From assembly GCA_010027825.1 (NCBI GenBank), contig RGUK01000033.1:1-12511 (forward strand): DNA of 12,511 nucleotides, read 5' to 3'. Source of the DNA: a bacterium. Lineage in GTDB: Bacteria; Dependentiae; Babeliae; Babeliales; RVW-14. Under the pieces are notes generated by a model. It did no database searches and was not told the DNA's origin. It saw only the letters and a list, made by a program, of their open reading frames with translations. Both the position numbers and the translations under genes were made by a program. Below, piece after piece: positions 6,383 through 12,511 of the stretch (positions within the stretch are counted from its first letter, which is position 1; every line of letters begins with the position of its first letter).

Positions 6383-6973
6383 TTATATCTCTTCTAAATT
6401 AAATACAGAATCGCTTATCAAGGAAAGCTCATAGCCCCGCACCCCTTTTACGCCTTGCACCTCCGGAAAATTCAAACTCTTTACCGCTGCCTTAAACCCG
6501 TGTTCGCTCAGCAATATATCCGTCATCACATTTTCTATAATCACAGGCTCACTGCTTTTATACAGCCTTTGTAGCGCAATCATACCCTCTTCCGGCAGTT
6601 CATTATCGTTGCTGATAAGCAGCCCCCTTATCATTATTTCTACATCCCCTTCCCTTACCAATTCTTTAACCGTGCCTGCACGCTCTGTCAATGGAGTACA
6701 AATAATAGTCTTTTCTTGCGTCAACCGAATTATCGGATGAGGAAGCTCATACCGCACATAACTCCCTCCAGTAGCAGGAACATATCGTAAAGTTACCGGC
6801 AGGTAATACTCCCGACTGAAGCTCCAATAGCCCGCACCCGCAACGCTCCCGCGCTTATTCTTATTATCGTCCTTGTATACATTCGTATATTTCAAATTGT
6901 CTTTAAACGCATTTGTATTATAACCAAACGCCTTAGCATACAAATCACCCAAACTTAAATCTATCGTAGCCAT
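6383..6973 (-). CDS. DUF6046-like phage tail protein
   Basis: The product has 196 residues starting MATIDLSLGDLYAKAFGY. Features are an N-terminal region rich in Asn/Lys (YTNVYKDDNKNKRGS), a beta region with YYLPVTLRYVP and YELPHPIIRLTQEKTI, then GTVKELVREGDVEIMIRGLLI near residues 100-120 and a helical LPEEGMIALQRLY. The sequence resembles the DUF6046 family of Bacteroidetes phages, recognised from memory only. It follows the tape measure gene and precedes the hub gene, the place of Mu gp43 (LysM/DNA-circulation-like protein) or of a tail hub adaptor. The segment VKELVREGDVEIMIRGLL fits proteins that link tube and hub. The role is inferred from position. Confidence 0.6.
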   Translation of the reverse strand: MATIDLSLGDLYAKAFGYNTNAFKDNLKYTNVYKDDNKNKRGSVAGAGYWSFSREYYLPVTLRYVPATGGSYVRYELPHPIIRLTQEKTIICTPLTERAGTVKELVREGDVEIMIRGLLISNDNELPEEGMIALQRLYKSSEPVIIENVMTDILLSEHGFKAAVKSLNFPEVQGVKGVRGYELSLISDSVFNLEEI

Positions 6974-6986
6974 ATTAACAATTATT

Positions 6987-8669
6987 TTACCCCCCTAATG
7001 ACATGGATATACCATTTAAAGCGCGTGCCAAATTTTCCTCAAATGCACTCAAGCCAAGCCTGAACGCATCCGCAGCACCCTCAACCTTTATATCCTGCTT
7101 CACTAATGGGTGATTAATATTTATAGTAATATTCTTACGCCCACCGCCAACTATCGCCTCATTACTTGCACTTAAATTTGCACCGCCACCCTTGCCATCA
7201 TTGCGAGCCAACGCAGCCGGAGATGCAACCCCCGCCAGCGCAGGCACCAATGGTTTACCTTTAAGCATAGCCCTCGTAGGGTATGGAAAATCTATAAAAT
7301 CCATACCCGCCAACCAAGTATTTGCATTTCTTATCTCAGGATTCTCATCTCGTTCCATTTTCATTTTAGCCCTAATTGGGTAGGGTATAAAACTAAATGA
7401 AGCATGCTCCTTCATTCCCCTAAAAAAGTCAGAACCTCTTAAATAATCTGAAAGATTGTTAATCTGTTGACTGAGACCTCCTATAACGGCTGTTAATTCT
7501 GTTATTAATGGAGCCCCCATATCCATTAAGCCACCGGCAAATCTACCCACATTACCAACTAAGTTCGTAAATTCTTTAGATAATACAAAATCAATCACCG
7601 GCTTTAATGCACTCATCATTTTACCGCCAAGTTGTTCTACAACAGGCGATATTTCCAAAATCGCATCCCCAAACCGCTCCAAATAAGGCACAACCCTATC
7701 CATCATTGCCGGCAAGCGTTTAGCCCCTTCTGTAACATAGTCTATCAACCGCCCGCGCACAGATTTTAGCTTCTCTCCCATATCCTGCATTGCCGTTCCT
7801 ATATTGCCCACCATTGCCTCCCAACGCCCGCTGTCTGTCTTACCTATTTGCTCAAGCATACCGTAATATTTACCGCCTTTGCTCGTCGCTGCCTCCATTG
7901 CTTTCGCCACCATGTCAAATGTAATAGCCCCCTTACCCATCTCCTCTTTAAGCGTAGCCATACTTTTGCCGGTCATCCGGCTCATATCCTCCAATGGGTT
8001 GTAACCATTGCTTATAAATTGTAAGAGGTCTTGCCCCTGCAGCTTACCTGCACCGCGTACTTGCGAGTACGCAAGCGATAGCCCGCCCATTTTCTCCGTA
8101 TCGCCCATGCTTATATCGCCAAGCATCTTCATTGCCGGTACCACCTCATTTGCTTTTATGCCAAAACCAAGCATGGTACGTGCATTAGCGTATTGCTCTG
8201 TGCCAAACACGCTGTCGCCTATCCACTTTGTTAAATCTTTATATAAAGCACCTCCAGCGTCCTTACCCGCTAATACGCCAAACTGTGCCCGCAGCTTTTC
8301 TGCCTCCATACCACCGGTCATCACCCCTTTCACTTGTTCAATCGCAAAGCCAACCGCACTCGTTATACCTTGCGTTACTAACCCGCCCTTCACAAAATCC
8401 ATAAAACCAATACCGTTAGACTTGCGCCTACCCGTATGCTCTAACATATCGTCCAACTGCCTAACTTCACGCGTCGCAGCACGAGCACTGTTACTTATAC
8501 CCGTCAACGCGTCAACTACACGGCTGCCCATGCGTTGCCCCCTGCCGGCAACCCTTTCCATGCCCGCACCTATTTCGTTAAAACTACGATGAGCAGTAGT
8601 TGCAGCACCCCGCAATCCTCCGCTCATCATATCCCGAACACGTAAAACAAATTCTACTGCCCCATCCAT
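6987..8669 (-). CDS. Tail tape measure protein
   Basis: The product has 560 residues, short for a tape measure. It starts MDGAVEFVLRVRDMMSGGL, and residues 1-80 include a helical region with many Arg/Gly. Residues about 100-290 carry the conserved tape measure core: MEAEKLRAQFGVL, ANARTMLGFGIKANEVVPAM, LQGQDLLQFISNGYNPLEDMS, and TFDMVAKAMEAATSKGGKYYGM, the TP901/lambda-type pattern. Hydrophobic helical stretches follow (about 330-400). Residues about 425-495 hold three interspersed repeats and look unlike the rest. Its end is Asn/Gly rich (GGGRKNITININH). It would set tail length and leave the tail at DNA ejection. It lies directly after the chaperone gene pair. Confidence 0.88.
   Translation of the reverse strand: MDGAVEFVLRVRDMMSGGLRGAATTAHRSFNEIGAGMERVAGRGQRMGSRVVDALTGISNSARAATREVRQLDDMLEHTGRRKSNGIGFMDFVKGGLVTQGITSAVGFAIEQVKGVMTGGMEAEKLRAQFGVLAGKDAGGALYKDLTKWIGDSVFGTEQYANARTMLGFGIKANEVVPAMKMLGDISMGDTEKMGGLSLAYSQVRGAGKLQGQDLLQFISNGYNPLEDMSRMTGKSMATLKEEMGKGAITFDMVAKAMEAATSKGGKYYGMLEQIGKTDSGRWEAMVGNIGTAMQDMGEKLKSVRGRLIDYVTEGAKRLPAMMDRVVPYLERFGDAILEISPVVEQLGGKMMSALKPVIDFVLSKEFTNLVGNVGRFAGGLMDMGAPLITELTAVIGGLSQQINNLSDYLRGSDFFRGMKEHASFSFIPYPIRAKMKMERDENPEIRNANTWLAGMDFIDFPYPTRAMLKGKPLVPALAGVASPAALARNDGKGGGANLSASNEAIVGGGRKNITININHPLVKQDIKVEGAADAFRLGLSAFEENLARALNGISMSLGG
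7197..7230. repeat. Interspersed repeat, family A copy inside the tape measure gene
   Basis: ATCATTGCGAGCC at the left and GATGCAACC at the right match the ends of the intergenic copies, with a diverged centre. It is read in frame as ASPAALARND-like sequence near residues 480-491 of the tape measure protein. Confidence 0.7.
7270..7286. repeat. Short palindromic repeat GCCCT-n-AGGGTAT, copy 2
   Basis: GCCCT and AGGGTAT flank two bases (CG) at 7270-7284. It encodes FPYPTRAM on the minus strand in the tape measure. Confidence 0.6.
7369..7388. repeat. Short palindromic repeat GCCCT-n-AGGGTAT, copy 3
   Basis: GCCCTAATTGGGTAGGGTAT at 7369-7388 encodes IPYPIRA on the minus strand. It is about 100 bases from copy 2 in the same gene. 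Confidence 0.6.
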
Positions 8670-8708
8670 AGTTTGTTAATAATTTATTCGTTAAGCGTAG
8701 TCTCCTGA

Positions 8709-8963
8709 CTATGCTTGCTTGGCTGCGGTATCATTACCGACCAATAACACGCTGTGTCTTTTATCTTCTGCCCGTATGCGCTCTAAATGAGCATACCGCA
8801 TGGCAAATTCTTCTTTCGTTGCTTTTGACTGGTCAAATCCGGGCATATATACCATAAGCAGGCTTTGTGCATATTCTAAGGAAGTCTCGTCAAGCCCTTT
8901 CCGAGCTTCCTCTATAAGTTTACCAGTCGTGTCTCCGTGCCAAGCAGCATCTCTTTCACAACA
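8709..8963 (-). CDS. Tail assembly chaperone, -1 frame extension (GT-like)
   Basis: This frame is open from just after a TAA at 8964-8966 to TAG 8709-8711 and has no ATG until 60 bases after the chaperone stop. Downstream of the chaperone stop it encodes 69 residues starting LIEEARKGLDETSLEYAQSL and ending GNDTAAKQA. It overlaps the chaperone gene by about 50 bases in the -1 frame. Such an arrangement between tube and tape measure genes is the lambda G-GT type, where a programmed frameshift makes a minor longer chaperone that binds the tape measure. The slip must lie within 8963-8912. The best site seen is near GGTAAAC (8925-8919) just before the stop, which is not a canonical X-XXY-YYZ heptamer. 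Independent initiation at an internal ATG is the alternative. Confidence 0.7.
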   Translation of the reverse strand, partial: CCERDAAWHGDTTGKLIEEARKGLDETSLEYAQSLLMVYMPGFDQSKATKEEFAMRYAHLERIRAEDKRHSVLLVGNDTAAKQA

Positions 8964-9298
8964 TTATATACCCCCAAGCGCAACTGAGTATGATGCTCAT
9001 CTCTGTACAATTCGCTGCCTCCGATATGCGTCAGGTCGGCAAGTGCCTCAATATGCCCAAGCATATTGTCACTTGTTTGGCAAGGCATAGAGGCTCTGAT
9101 ATCAAGCATACTCGGCTTTTTAAAATACGTTATATGCTTGTCCGCACTCACAGCAGCATATATCCCCTCCGGATATTTTAACTTCCATTCCGCTATCTTT
9201 TCCGCACCTACCTCGCCCTCCAATAAATTTATCGTGTTAAACACACCACCTCCGGTTCTTTGTTCTACGTTTGTAATATTGACCGTCTTTTGTTCCAT
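8912..9298 (-). CDS. Tail assembly chaperone (G-like)
   Basis: ATG 9296-9298 gives 128 residues beginning MEQKTVNITNVEQRTGGG. A start at 9373 would overlap the tube stop and add 25 residues encoded partly by a repeat, so it is rejected. The protein is mostly helical with VGAEKIAEWKLKYPEGIYAA near the middle and a conserved-looking YFKKPSMLDIRA stretch. Its position, between the tube and tape measure genes, and the overlapping -1 ORF at its end identify it as the tail assembly chaperone more strongly than sequence does. It would keep the tape measure soluble during tube assembly. Confidence 0.65.
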   Translation of the reverse strand: MEQKTVNITNVEQRTGGGVFNTINLLEGEVGAEKIAEWKLKYPEGIYAAVSADKHITYFKKPSMLDIRASMPCQTSDNMLGHIEALADLTHIGGSELYRDEHHTQLRLGVYNVVKEMLLGTETRLVNL

Positions 9299-9335
9299 TT
9301 TAAACCTATTTAAATTGTTATTAAATTTATTTTTT

Positions 9336-9359
9336 CGTAGGGGCGCAACGATTTCGCCC
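9336..9359. repeat. Interspersed repeat, family B-like copy
   Basis: CGTAGGGGCGCAACGATTTC followed by GCCC forms an imperfect hairpin (GGGGCG with CGCCC). It lies in the 74-base gap between the tube stop and the chaperone start and is read as GEIVAPLRK in the rejected longer N-terminus. Confidence 0.65.
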
Positions 9360-9372
9360 ACCATATTAACCA

Positions 9373-9804
9373 TTACCTACTTAGCAGCCTCGTAAACTTA
9401 AATGGCATCACAATCTCCATCTTCTTATCACCTTGCGCAGCCTTAAATTCAAACTGGCTAAACCTGCAACCGACAAGCGTGTCAGTGATTAATCGCCTGT
9501 TGTCGTTTGCCTTGTAAGTAATCACAATGTCAAATTTAACATCCAATATATCGCGACCGCCTGCAGCACGTGCCGCTAAGTTCATATCGTCAACAGCACT
9601 TTTCAGCAGCGTCAAACTGCCTTCATATTTTCTGTCTCCCGTCTGAATATCTAACGGGTCATCACCGGCAGCATACAATTCTTCCATTTCCTGACTAACG
9701 GCATAGCTAACGTTAGTAAACTTCTTCAAGTTGCTCCCGGCTATCATTACAGCTATATCCTTCCACTCCAACTCCTTTGTGTCAAAAAAACTTATTACTG
9801 CCAT
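9373..9804 (-). CDS. Tail tube protein
   Basis: The product has 143 residues starting MAVISFFDTKELEWKDIAV. It is a beta-rich protein with an early KKFTNVSYAVSQEMEELYAAG segment, then GDDPLDIQTGDRKYEGSLTLL near 49-69, the pattern of tube proteins in which a G-x-x-x-x-x-G-S-L loop-strand follows the first sheet. The end has FSQFEFKAAQGDKKMEIVMPFKF, which fits the last strands of the tube fold. The length is normal for Mu/P2-type tubes. It follows the sheath gene and precedes the chaperone, the expected position. It would form the hexameric rings of the inner tube. Confidence 0.8.
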   Translation of the reverse strand: MAVISFFDTKELEWKDIAVMIAGSNLKKFTNVSYAVSQEMEELYAAGDDPLDIQTGDRKYEGSLTLLKSAVDDMNLAARAAGGRDILDVKFDIVITYKANDNRRLITDTLVGCRFSQFEFKAAQGDKKMEIVMPFKFTRLLSR

Positions 9805-9812
9805 ATATTTTT

Positions 9813-9876
9813 TATTTTAACTTTTTATTAATAATCATAGCTACTCACACAAATCATATACAATCATAGTTCAGAC
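9813..9876 (-). promoter_or_regulatory. 64-bp intergenic leader block, copy 2 (repeat family C)
   Basis: The block matches 4521-4584 in length and in the order of elements: TATTTTAACTTTTTATT, AATCATAG (9833-9840), further AATCA units, and GTTCAGAC. In minus-strand sense it begins at the sheath stop and ends 8 bases before the tube start. The AAAAAGTTAAAATA end is probably the translation initiation leader of the highly expressed tube gene. Confidence 0.7.
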
Positions 9877-11057
9877 TACACCGCCGGATTTGTAAACCCC
9901 AGAACGACATTAATAGTACTCGCATAGCCAACCGGCAAGCCGGTAAGCGCAACATTTAATTCATTAGTTGACAGTATATTCTGCGAAGGGTCAATATAAC
10001 AATTCACGCTGCTCAACTCTCCTTTAGCAACCATCGCTGTATTTATGGCATTCTCCATTTGGGTTTGAAGCCACACGCAAAACGCGTTATCTAATGTGCC
10101 GTCTTCATTTATCTTCACCTCATCGTCCACGCGCTGAACAAATACACTATATGCAATACGATGCATTTTGTCAACAATCCTCCCACGGCACAAAAACGCA
10201 TAATCATCTGTACCAGCGCAAGCCATATAATCAGGGCTAAAGTAGTATCCCGCTTGTCCGGAATACGTAGCGAAAGTAATATACCCGGCAGTTTCTATTG
10301 TTTTGTGGTCTTCAGCATGCCCAACACTACCTACCGCTATGCTGCCAACGTAGGCAACATTTATCGGCAACTCTCCATTCGCCACTCGGCTAACCTTCCT
10401 TTGCACCGGCAGCTTAGCCACATCGCCCAACAACAAGCCCAAGCAGCACTGGTCGCGGGCATCACCCGGCGCACTATCGGTATCGCCTATCAATATAGCC
10501 ACGCGGTTATTACTGCCGGTCAGTTGGTCAGCCAAATCACCGGGCACCCCGGCATAGCTTGTACCGCCAATTATAGCCCTGAACGGCTGCTGCTTCGCAA
10601 ACCATACCCCGGCCAATATGCCTAAATTAGTCTTCGCAATCGCCACATCGGCATTAATGCCGGCACTCACTACCACGCTGCCGCCATACACATCCGTATC
10701 GTCCGTCATCACGCCAAGCACCTTAATCTTGCCTCCGGCATATTCCAATAGCTGGTGTGCGGGTCCATCCGCAGCCGTCATATCAACAAGGGTTAACGTA
10801 TTTTCACAAAGCATTAGGTACAACTTGGCACCCGCGCCGGCTAACTTATAAAAATCAACCACCTGCCTATAGGCAAATGGACTGCCGGTAGCCGTAAGCC
10901 CCTGTGTTACGGCATTAGCAACACTCGTTACCAACAATGCTTCGCCAAGCGTATAGCCGTCAACACCGCCTGTCAGCACCATGCCAACTATACCGTCCTC
11001 CTGCTGCGCCGTAGCACCCAACTGCCCATTCGCTAATGATATATTTACCGCACCCAT
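9876..11057 (-). CDS. Contractile tail sheath protein (DUF2586-like)
   Basis: The product has 393 residues starting MGAVNISLANGQLGATAQQED. The N-terminal NISLANGQLG segment and the length match the DUF2586 sheath family of Bacteroidetes phages (recognised from memory). A Rossmann-like middle region contains KIKVLGVMTDD and NRVAILIGDTDS, usual for the sheath outer domain. The C-terminal part with RGRIVDKMHRIAYSVFVQRV, near residue 290, and ending NVVLGFTNPAV fits the conserved sheath core domain that contacts the tube. It is the first complete phage gene in the operon and is followed by the tube gene, the usual order for sheath and tube. Sheath contraction drives the tube through the cell envelope. 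Confidence 0.8.
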   Translation of the reverse strand: MGAVNISLANGQLGATAQQEDGIVGMVLTGGVDGYTLGEALLVTSVANAVTQGLTATGSPFAYRQVVDFYKLAGAGAKLYLMLCENTLTLVDMTAADGPAHQLLEYAGGKIKVLGVMTDDTDVYGGSVVVSAGINADVAIAKTNLGILAGVWFAKQQPFRAIIGGTSYAGVPGDLADQLTGSNNRVAILIGDTDSAPGDARDQCCLGLLLGDVAKLPVQRKVSRVANGELPINVAYVGSIAVGSVGHAEDHKTIETAGYITFATYSGQAGYYFSPDYMACAGTDDYAFLCRGRIVDKMHRIAYSVFVQRVDDEVKINEDGTLDNAFCVWLQTQMENAINTAMVAKGELSSVNCYIDPSQNILSTNELNVALTGLPVGYASTINVVLGFTNPAV

Positions 11058-11070
11058 ATCTTTTTTATTT

Positions 11071-11089
11071 TATTTTAACTTTATTTATT
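11071..11089 (-). promoter_or_regulatory. A/T-rich leader motif before the sheath gene
   Basis: On the minus strand AATAAAGTTAAAATA lies 13 bases before ATG 11055-11057. The same core precedes the tube (9813-9829) and Ser/His-rich (4521-4537) genes and a weaker form precedes the fibre-like gene. No Shine-Dalgarno site is seen. Confidence 0.55.
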
Positions 11090-11093
11090 TTCC

Positions 11094-11142
11094 GTCATTG
11101 CGTAGTGGCGCAATGCTTGCGCCCTACGGGCTTACCCTACGT
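11094..11142. repeat. Palindromic repeat, family B, fused to the start of family A
   Basis: It begins GTCATTGCG as in family A, then forms a long hairpin: CGTAG and GGCGCAA (11101-11105, 11107-11113) pair with TTGCGCC and CTACG (11117-11128), with one bulged T. It ends in TTACCCTACG, related to the arm of the copy at 2679-2686. The stop codon of the upstream gene lies in it (11137-11139). Confidence 0.85.
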
Positions 11143-11412
11143 CAAACCGTCATTGCGAGCCTCCGTAGGAGGCGAAGCAACCTCATTAACCATTAACCCT
11201 TCACCATTAACCATTGTCCACTCCCCCTCATACCGTATCACCCCATGCAGACTCTTCACATCCCTCACCCGCCGGCACACCATCCAACCCTCTCTATTAC
11301 TGGCACTGCCGTCATTGCGAGCCGCACTTTTGGCAGGCAAAGCAACCGCACCACCCACACTCGTATTGCCCTCAATCGTATAGATTAACATTCCAACAAC
11401 CTTCTCCAACGA
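11137..11412 (-). CDS. C-terminal fragment of an unidentified phage gene upstream of the sheath
   Basis: About 91 residues from SLEKVVGMLIYTIEGNTS to a TAG at 11137-11139. The position just before the sheath suggests a small neck or tail-completion protein (Mu gp37/gp38 region), but no family motif is visible. Only about 70 residues look like normal protein: LEKVVGMLIYTIEG, then REGWMVCRRVRDVKSLHGV. Two family A repeats are read in frame as AARNDG and EARNDG, and a CATTAACC-type simple repeat encodes TMVNGEGLMVNE near the end, so the original C-terminus may have ended earlier. The N-terminus is missing because the sequence switches to ppk at about 11412. Confidence 0.5.
   Translation of the reverse strand, partial: SLEKVVGMLIYTIEGNTSVGGAVALPAKSAARNDGSASNREGWMVCRRVRDVKSLHGVIRYEGEWTMVNGEGLMVNEVASPPTEARNDGLT
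11149..11184. repeat. Interspersed repeat, family A copy 2
   Basis: GTCATTGCGAG, then a perfect small hairpin CCTCC-GTA-GGAGG (11160-11172), then CGAAGCAACCTC. This is the cleanest copy and defines the family ends. Confidence 0.9.
11184..11220. repeat. CATTAACC-type simple repeat
   Basis: CATTAACC units recur at 11184, 11191 and 11204 with a diverged unit between, immediately next to a family A repeat. On the minus strand the tract is read in frame as MVNGEGLMVN. Confidence 0.75.
11311..11347. repeat. Interspersed repeat, family A copy 3
   Basis: GTCATTGCGAGCCGC at the left and AAAGCAACC at the right, with a centre (CCGCACTTTTGGCAGG) diverged from copy 2. It is read in frame as LPAKSAARNDG in the phage gene fragment. 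Confidence 0.8.
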
Positions 11413-11418
11413 AAACTC
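11405..11418. other. Probable chimeric junction between phage and ppk sequence
   Basis: To the right, the minus-strand protein follows polyphosphate kinase up to LFSTSVEEF; to the left it continues SLEKVVGML, where PPK1 proteins have a helix of the type I-x-Q-A-A. GC content changes sharply at the same point: single 60-base lines to the right reach 68-70 percent, against 30-58 percent to the left. Repeats of the phage region also stop here. Confidence 0.8.
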
Positions 11419-12511
11419 CTCCACCGAGGTGCTGAACAGATCGAAGGGGTGCTGCAACAACACGTCGCCGCGGCTCACCACCGCGAAGATGCTCTCGAAT
11501 TCCTCCGGCTTGATCGAGCCGTCCTGCAGTTCACTGCGCTGGGCCCGTGCCAGGGCCGGTGCGGTACGGCCGTTGTAGGGCTTGTCCTTGAGCTCCGGCA
11601 GAGGGATGGCGAGCAATCCCATCAGATCGTCGAGGCCGAGGGGGCCGTTGATCCGGTAGAGATCCTCGGGTTCCACTTCCATGCCCTCCATCAACAAGCG
11701 AACCACTTCATCGGGCATCTCATCGGCCACTTCCAGCCGAACCACCTCACCGCCCATGCGCCGCTTGCGCAGGCCCTCCTCGAGAGCCTCCATCAGGTCG
11801 TCGGCTTCGAGATCGCGCAGCTCGAGATCGGCATCGCGGGTGACGCGGAAGAAGTAATGACCCTCGATCACCATGCCGGGGAAGAGCAGCTGCAGGTTGA
11901 AGGCCACGATCTGCTCGAGCGGCACCGCCGTGAACACCGGCGCCGGCTGGCGGCTGCAGAGCTCGGTGGGAATCGGCACGAAGCGGGGCAGGATCTTCTG
12001 GGGAACCTTCACCCGCGCGAACTGTTGCTGGCCGCTGTCGGGATCGCGGATCAGCGCCGCCACATTGATGCTGAGATTGCTGATGAACGGAAAAGGATGG
12101 GCGGGATCCACCGCCAGGGGCGTGAGCACCGGAAAGATGGCGCTGCGGAAGTAGTCGTCGGCCCATTGCCGCTGGCCTGGGTTGAGGCGCTCGTAATCAA
12201 TCAGCTGAACACCGTGTTCATGGAGTTGTCGCTTGAGGAAATGGCGGTAATGCTGCTGCTGCAGCTCCAGCAGCGGCCGCAGCCGGGCCTGGATCGCCTC
12301 GAGTTGCTCCAGGGGAGTGAGGCCGTCGTCGCTGCGGGTGCTGATGCCGGCTTCCTGCAGCGACTTGATCGAAGCCACCCGCACCATGAAGAATTCATCG
12401 AGGTTGTTGCTGAAGATCGCGCTGAATTTCGCCTGCTCCAGCAGGGGGGTGTGTTCATCGAGTGCGCAGGCCAGCACGCGCTGGTTGAAGGCGATCCAGC
12501 TGAGCTCGCGG
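11413..12511 (-). CDS. ppk1: Polyphosphate kinase PPK1, N-terminal and middle domains, broken at both ends
   Basis: The frame is open to the right edge and begins there RELSWIAFNQRVLACALDE, matching the PPK1 N-terminal RELSWLxFNxRVL motif, followed by TPLLEQAKFSAIFSNNLDEFFMVRV. The middle domain includes FPVLTPLAVDPAHPFPFISN, LNLQLLFPGM-like sequence, HYFFRVTRDADLE, and the final DVLLQHPFDLFSTSVEEF. About 365 residues remain of roughly 700. The catalytic half, with the phosphohistidine and its partner histidine, is absent because sequence identity to PPK1 ends at the junction, so the fragment could not make polyphosphate. High GC and the motif wording suggest picocyanobacteria (Synechococcus/Cyanobium), from memory. 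It continues in frame into the phage gene, most likely by chance. Confidence 0.92.

Noticed and set aside
8008..8592. A 194-residue ORF on the + strand
   Set aside because: It is fully antisense to the tape measure core, has Pro/Ser/Ala-rich composition and no family resemblance.
9299..9373. The longer N-terminus of the tail assembly chaperone
   Set aside because: It includes a family B repeat and an Asn/Lys-rich leader; ATG 9298 follows an A/T-rich leader.
11747..12166. Alternative-frame minus and antisense ORFs inside the ppk fragment
   Set aside because: High GC produces long open frames by chance; the ppk frame has clear homology across the whole stretch.
11137..12477. A genuine PPK-phage fusion protein
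   Set aside because: Homology, GC content and repeats all switch at one point, and the catalytic half is missing; a chimera explains this better.

Overview
The window is a block of contractile-tail phage genes from a Bacteroidetes-type genome, with a short host-like gene fragment at the left edge and a foreign cyanobacterial gene fragment at the right edge. Pointers to Bacteroidetes are the A/T-rich leaders (AAAGTTAAAATA-type) in place of Shine-Dalgarno sites, the moderate and variable GC content, and several short repeat families of a kind common in Bacteroidetes genomes. No taxonomic search could be run.

Layout, left to right. 1-192: 3' end of a TPR-protein gene on the + strand. 196-235: two copies of a 17-bp repeat. 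243-269: a terminator for the minus-strand operon. From there to about 11412 every gene is on the minus strand, so the transcription order is right to left: end of an unidentified phage gene (11137-11412), tail sheath, tail tube, tail assembly chaperone with a probable -1 frameshift extension, tape measure, DUF6046-like tail protein, a 57-residue membrane protein, baseplate hub, baseplate spike, a Ser/His-rich protein with internal repeats, gp25-like wedge protein, LysM-like gpX-type protein, baseplate J-like protein, gpI/gp48-like protein, tail fibre-like protein, and a D12-class adenine methyltransferase. This is the tail module order of Mu/P2-like myophages. No capsid, packaging, transposase, integrase or lysis gene is visible, so a complete phage, a prophage and a headless tail particle cannot be separated from this window alone.

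From about 11413 to 12511 the sequence is the N-terminal and middle part of polyphosphate kinase (ppk1), GC-rich and cyanobacterial in character. It is joined in frame to the phage ORF exactly where ppk1 homology stops, before the catalytic histidines. The simplest reading is an assembly chimera.

The most interesting signals are: the undescribed frameshift extension of the chaperone (8709-8963); a small two-helix membrane protein (6204-6377) hidden in the tail operon; short palindromic repeats scattered between and inside phage structural genes, including three inside the tape measure and one directly before a start codon; two 64-bp related intergenic leader blocks; and a pair of inward-pointing CGAAAA-containing repeats at the left boundary that resemble transposase-binding end repeats and sit where a TPR gene is cut off.
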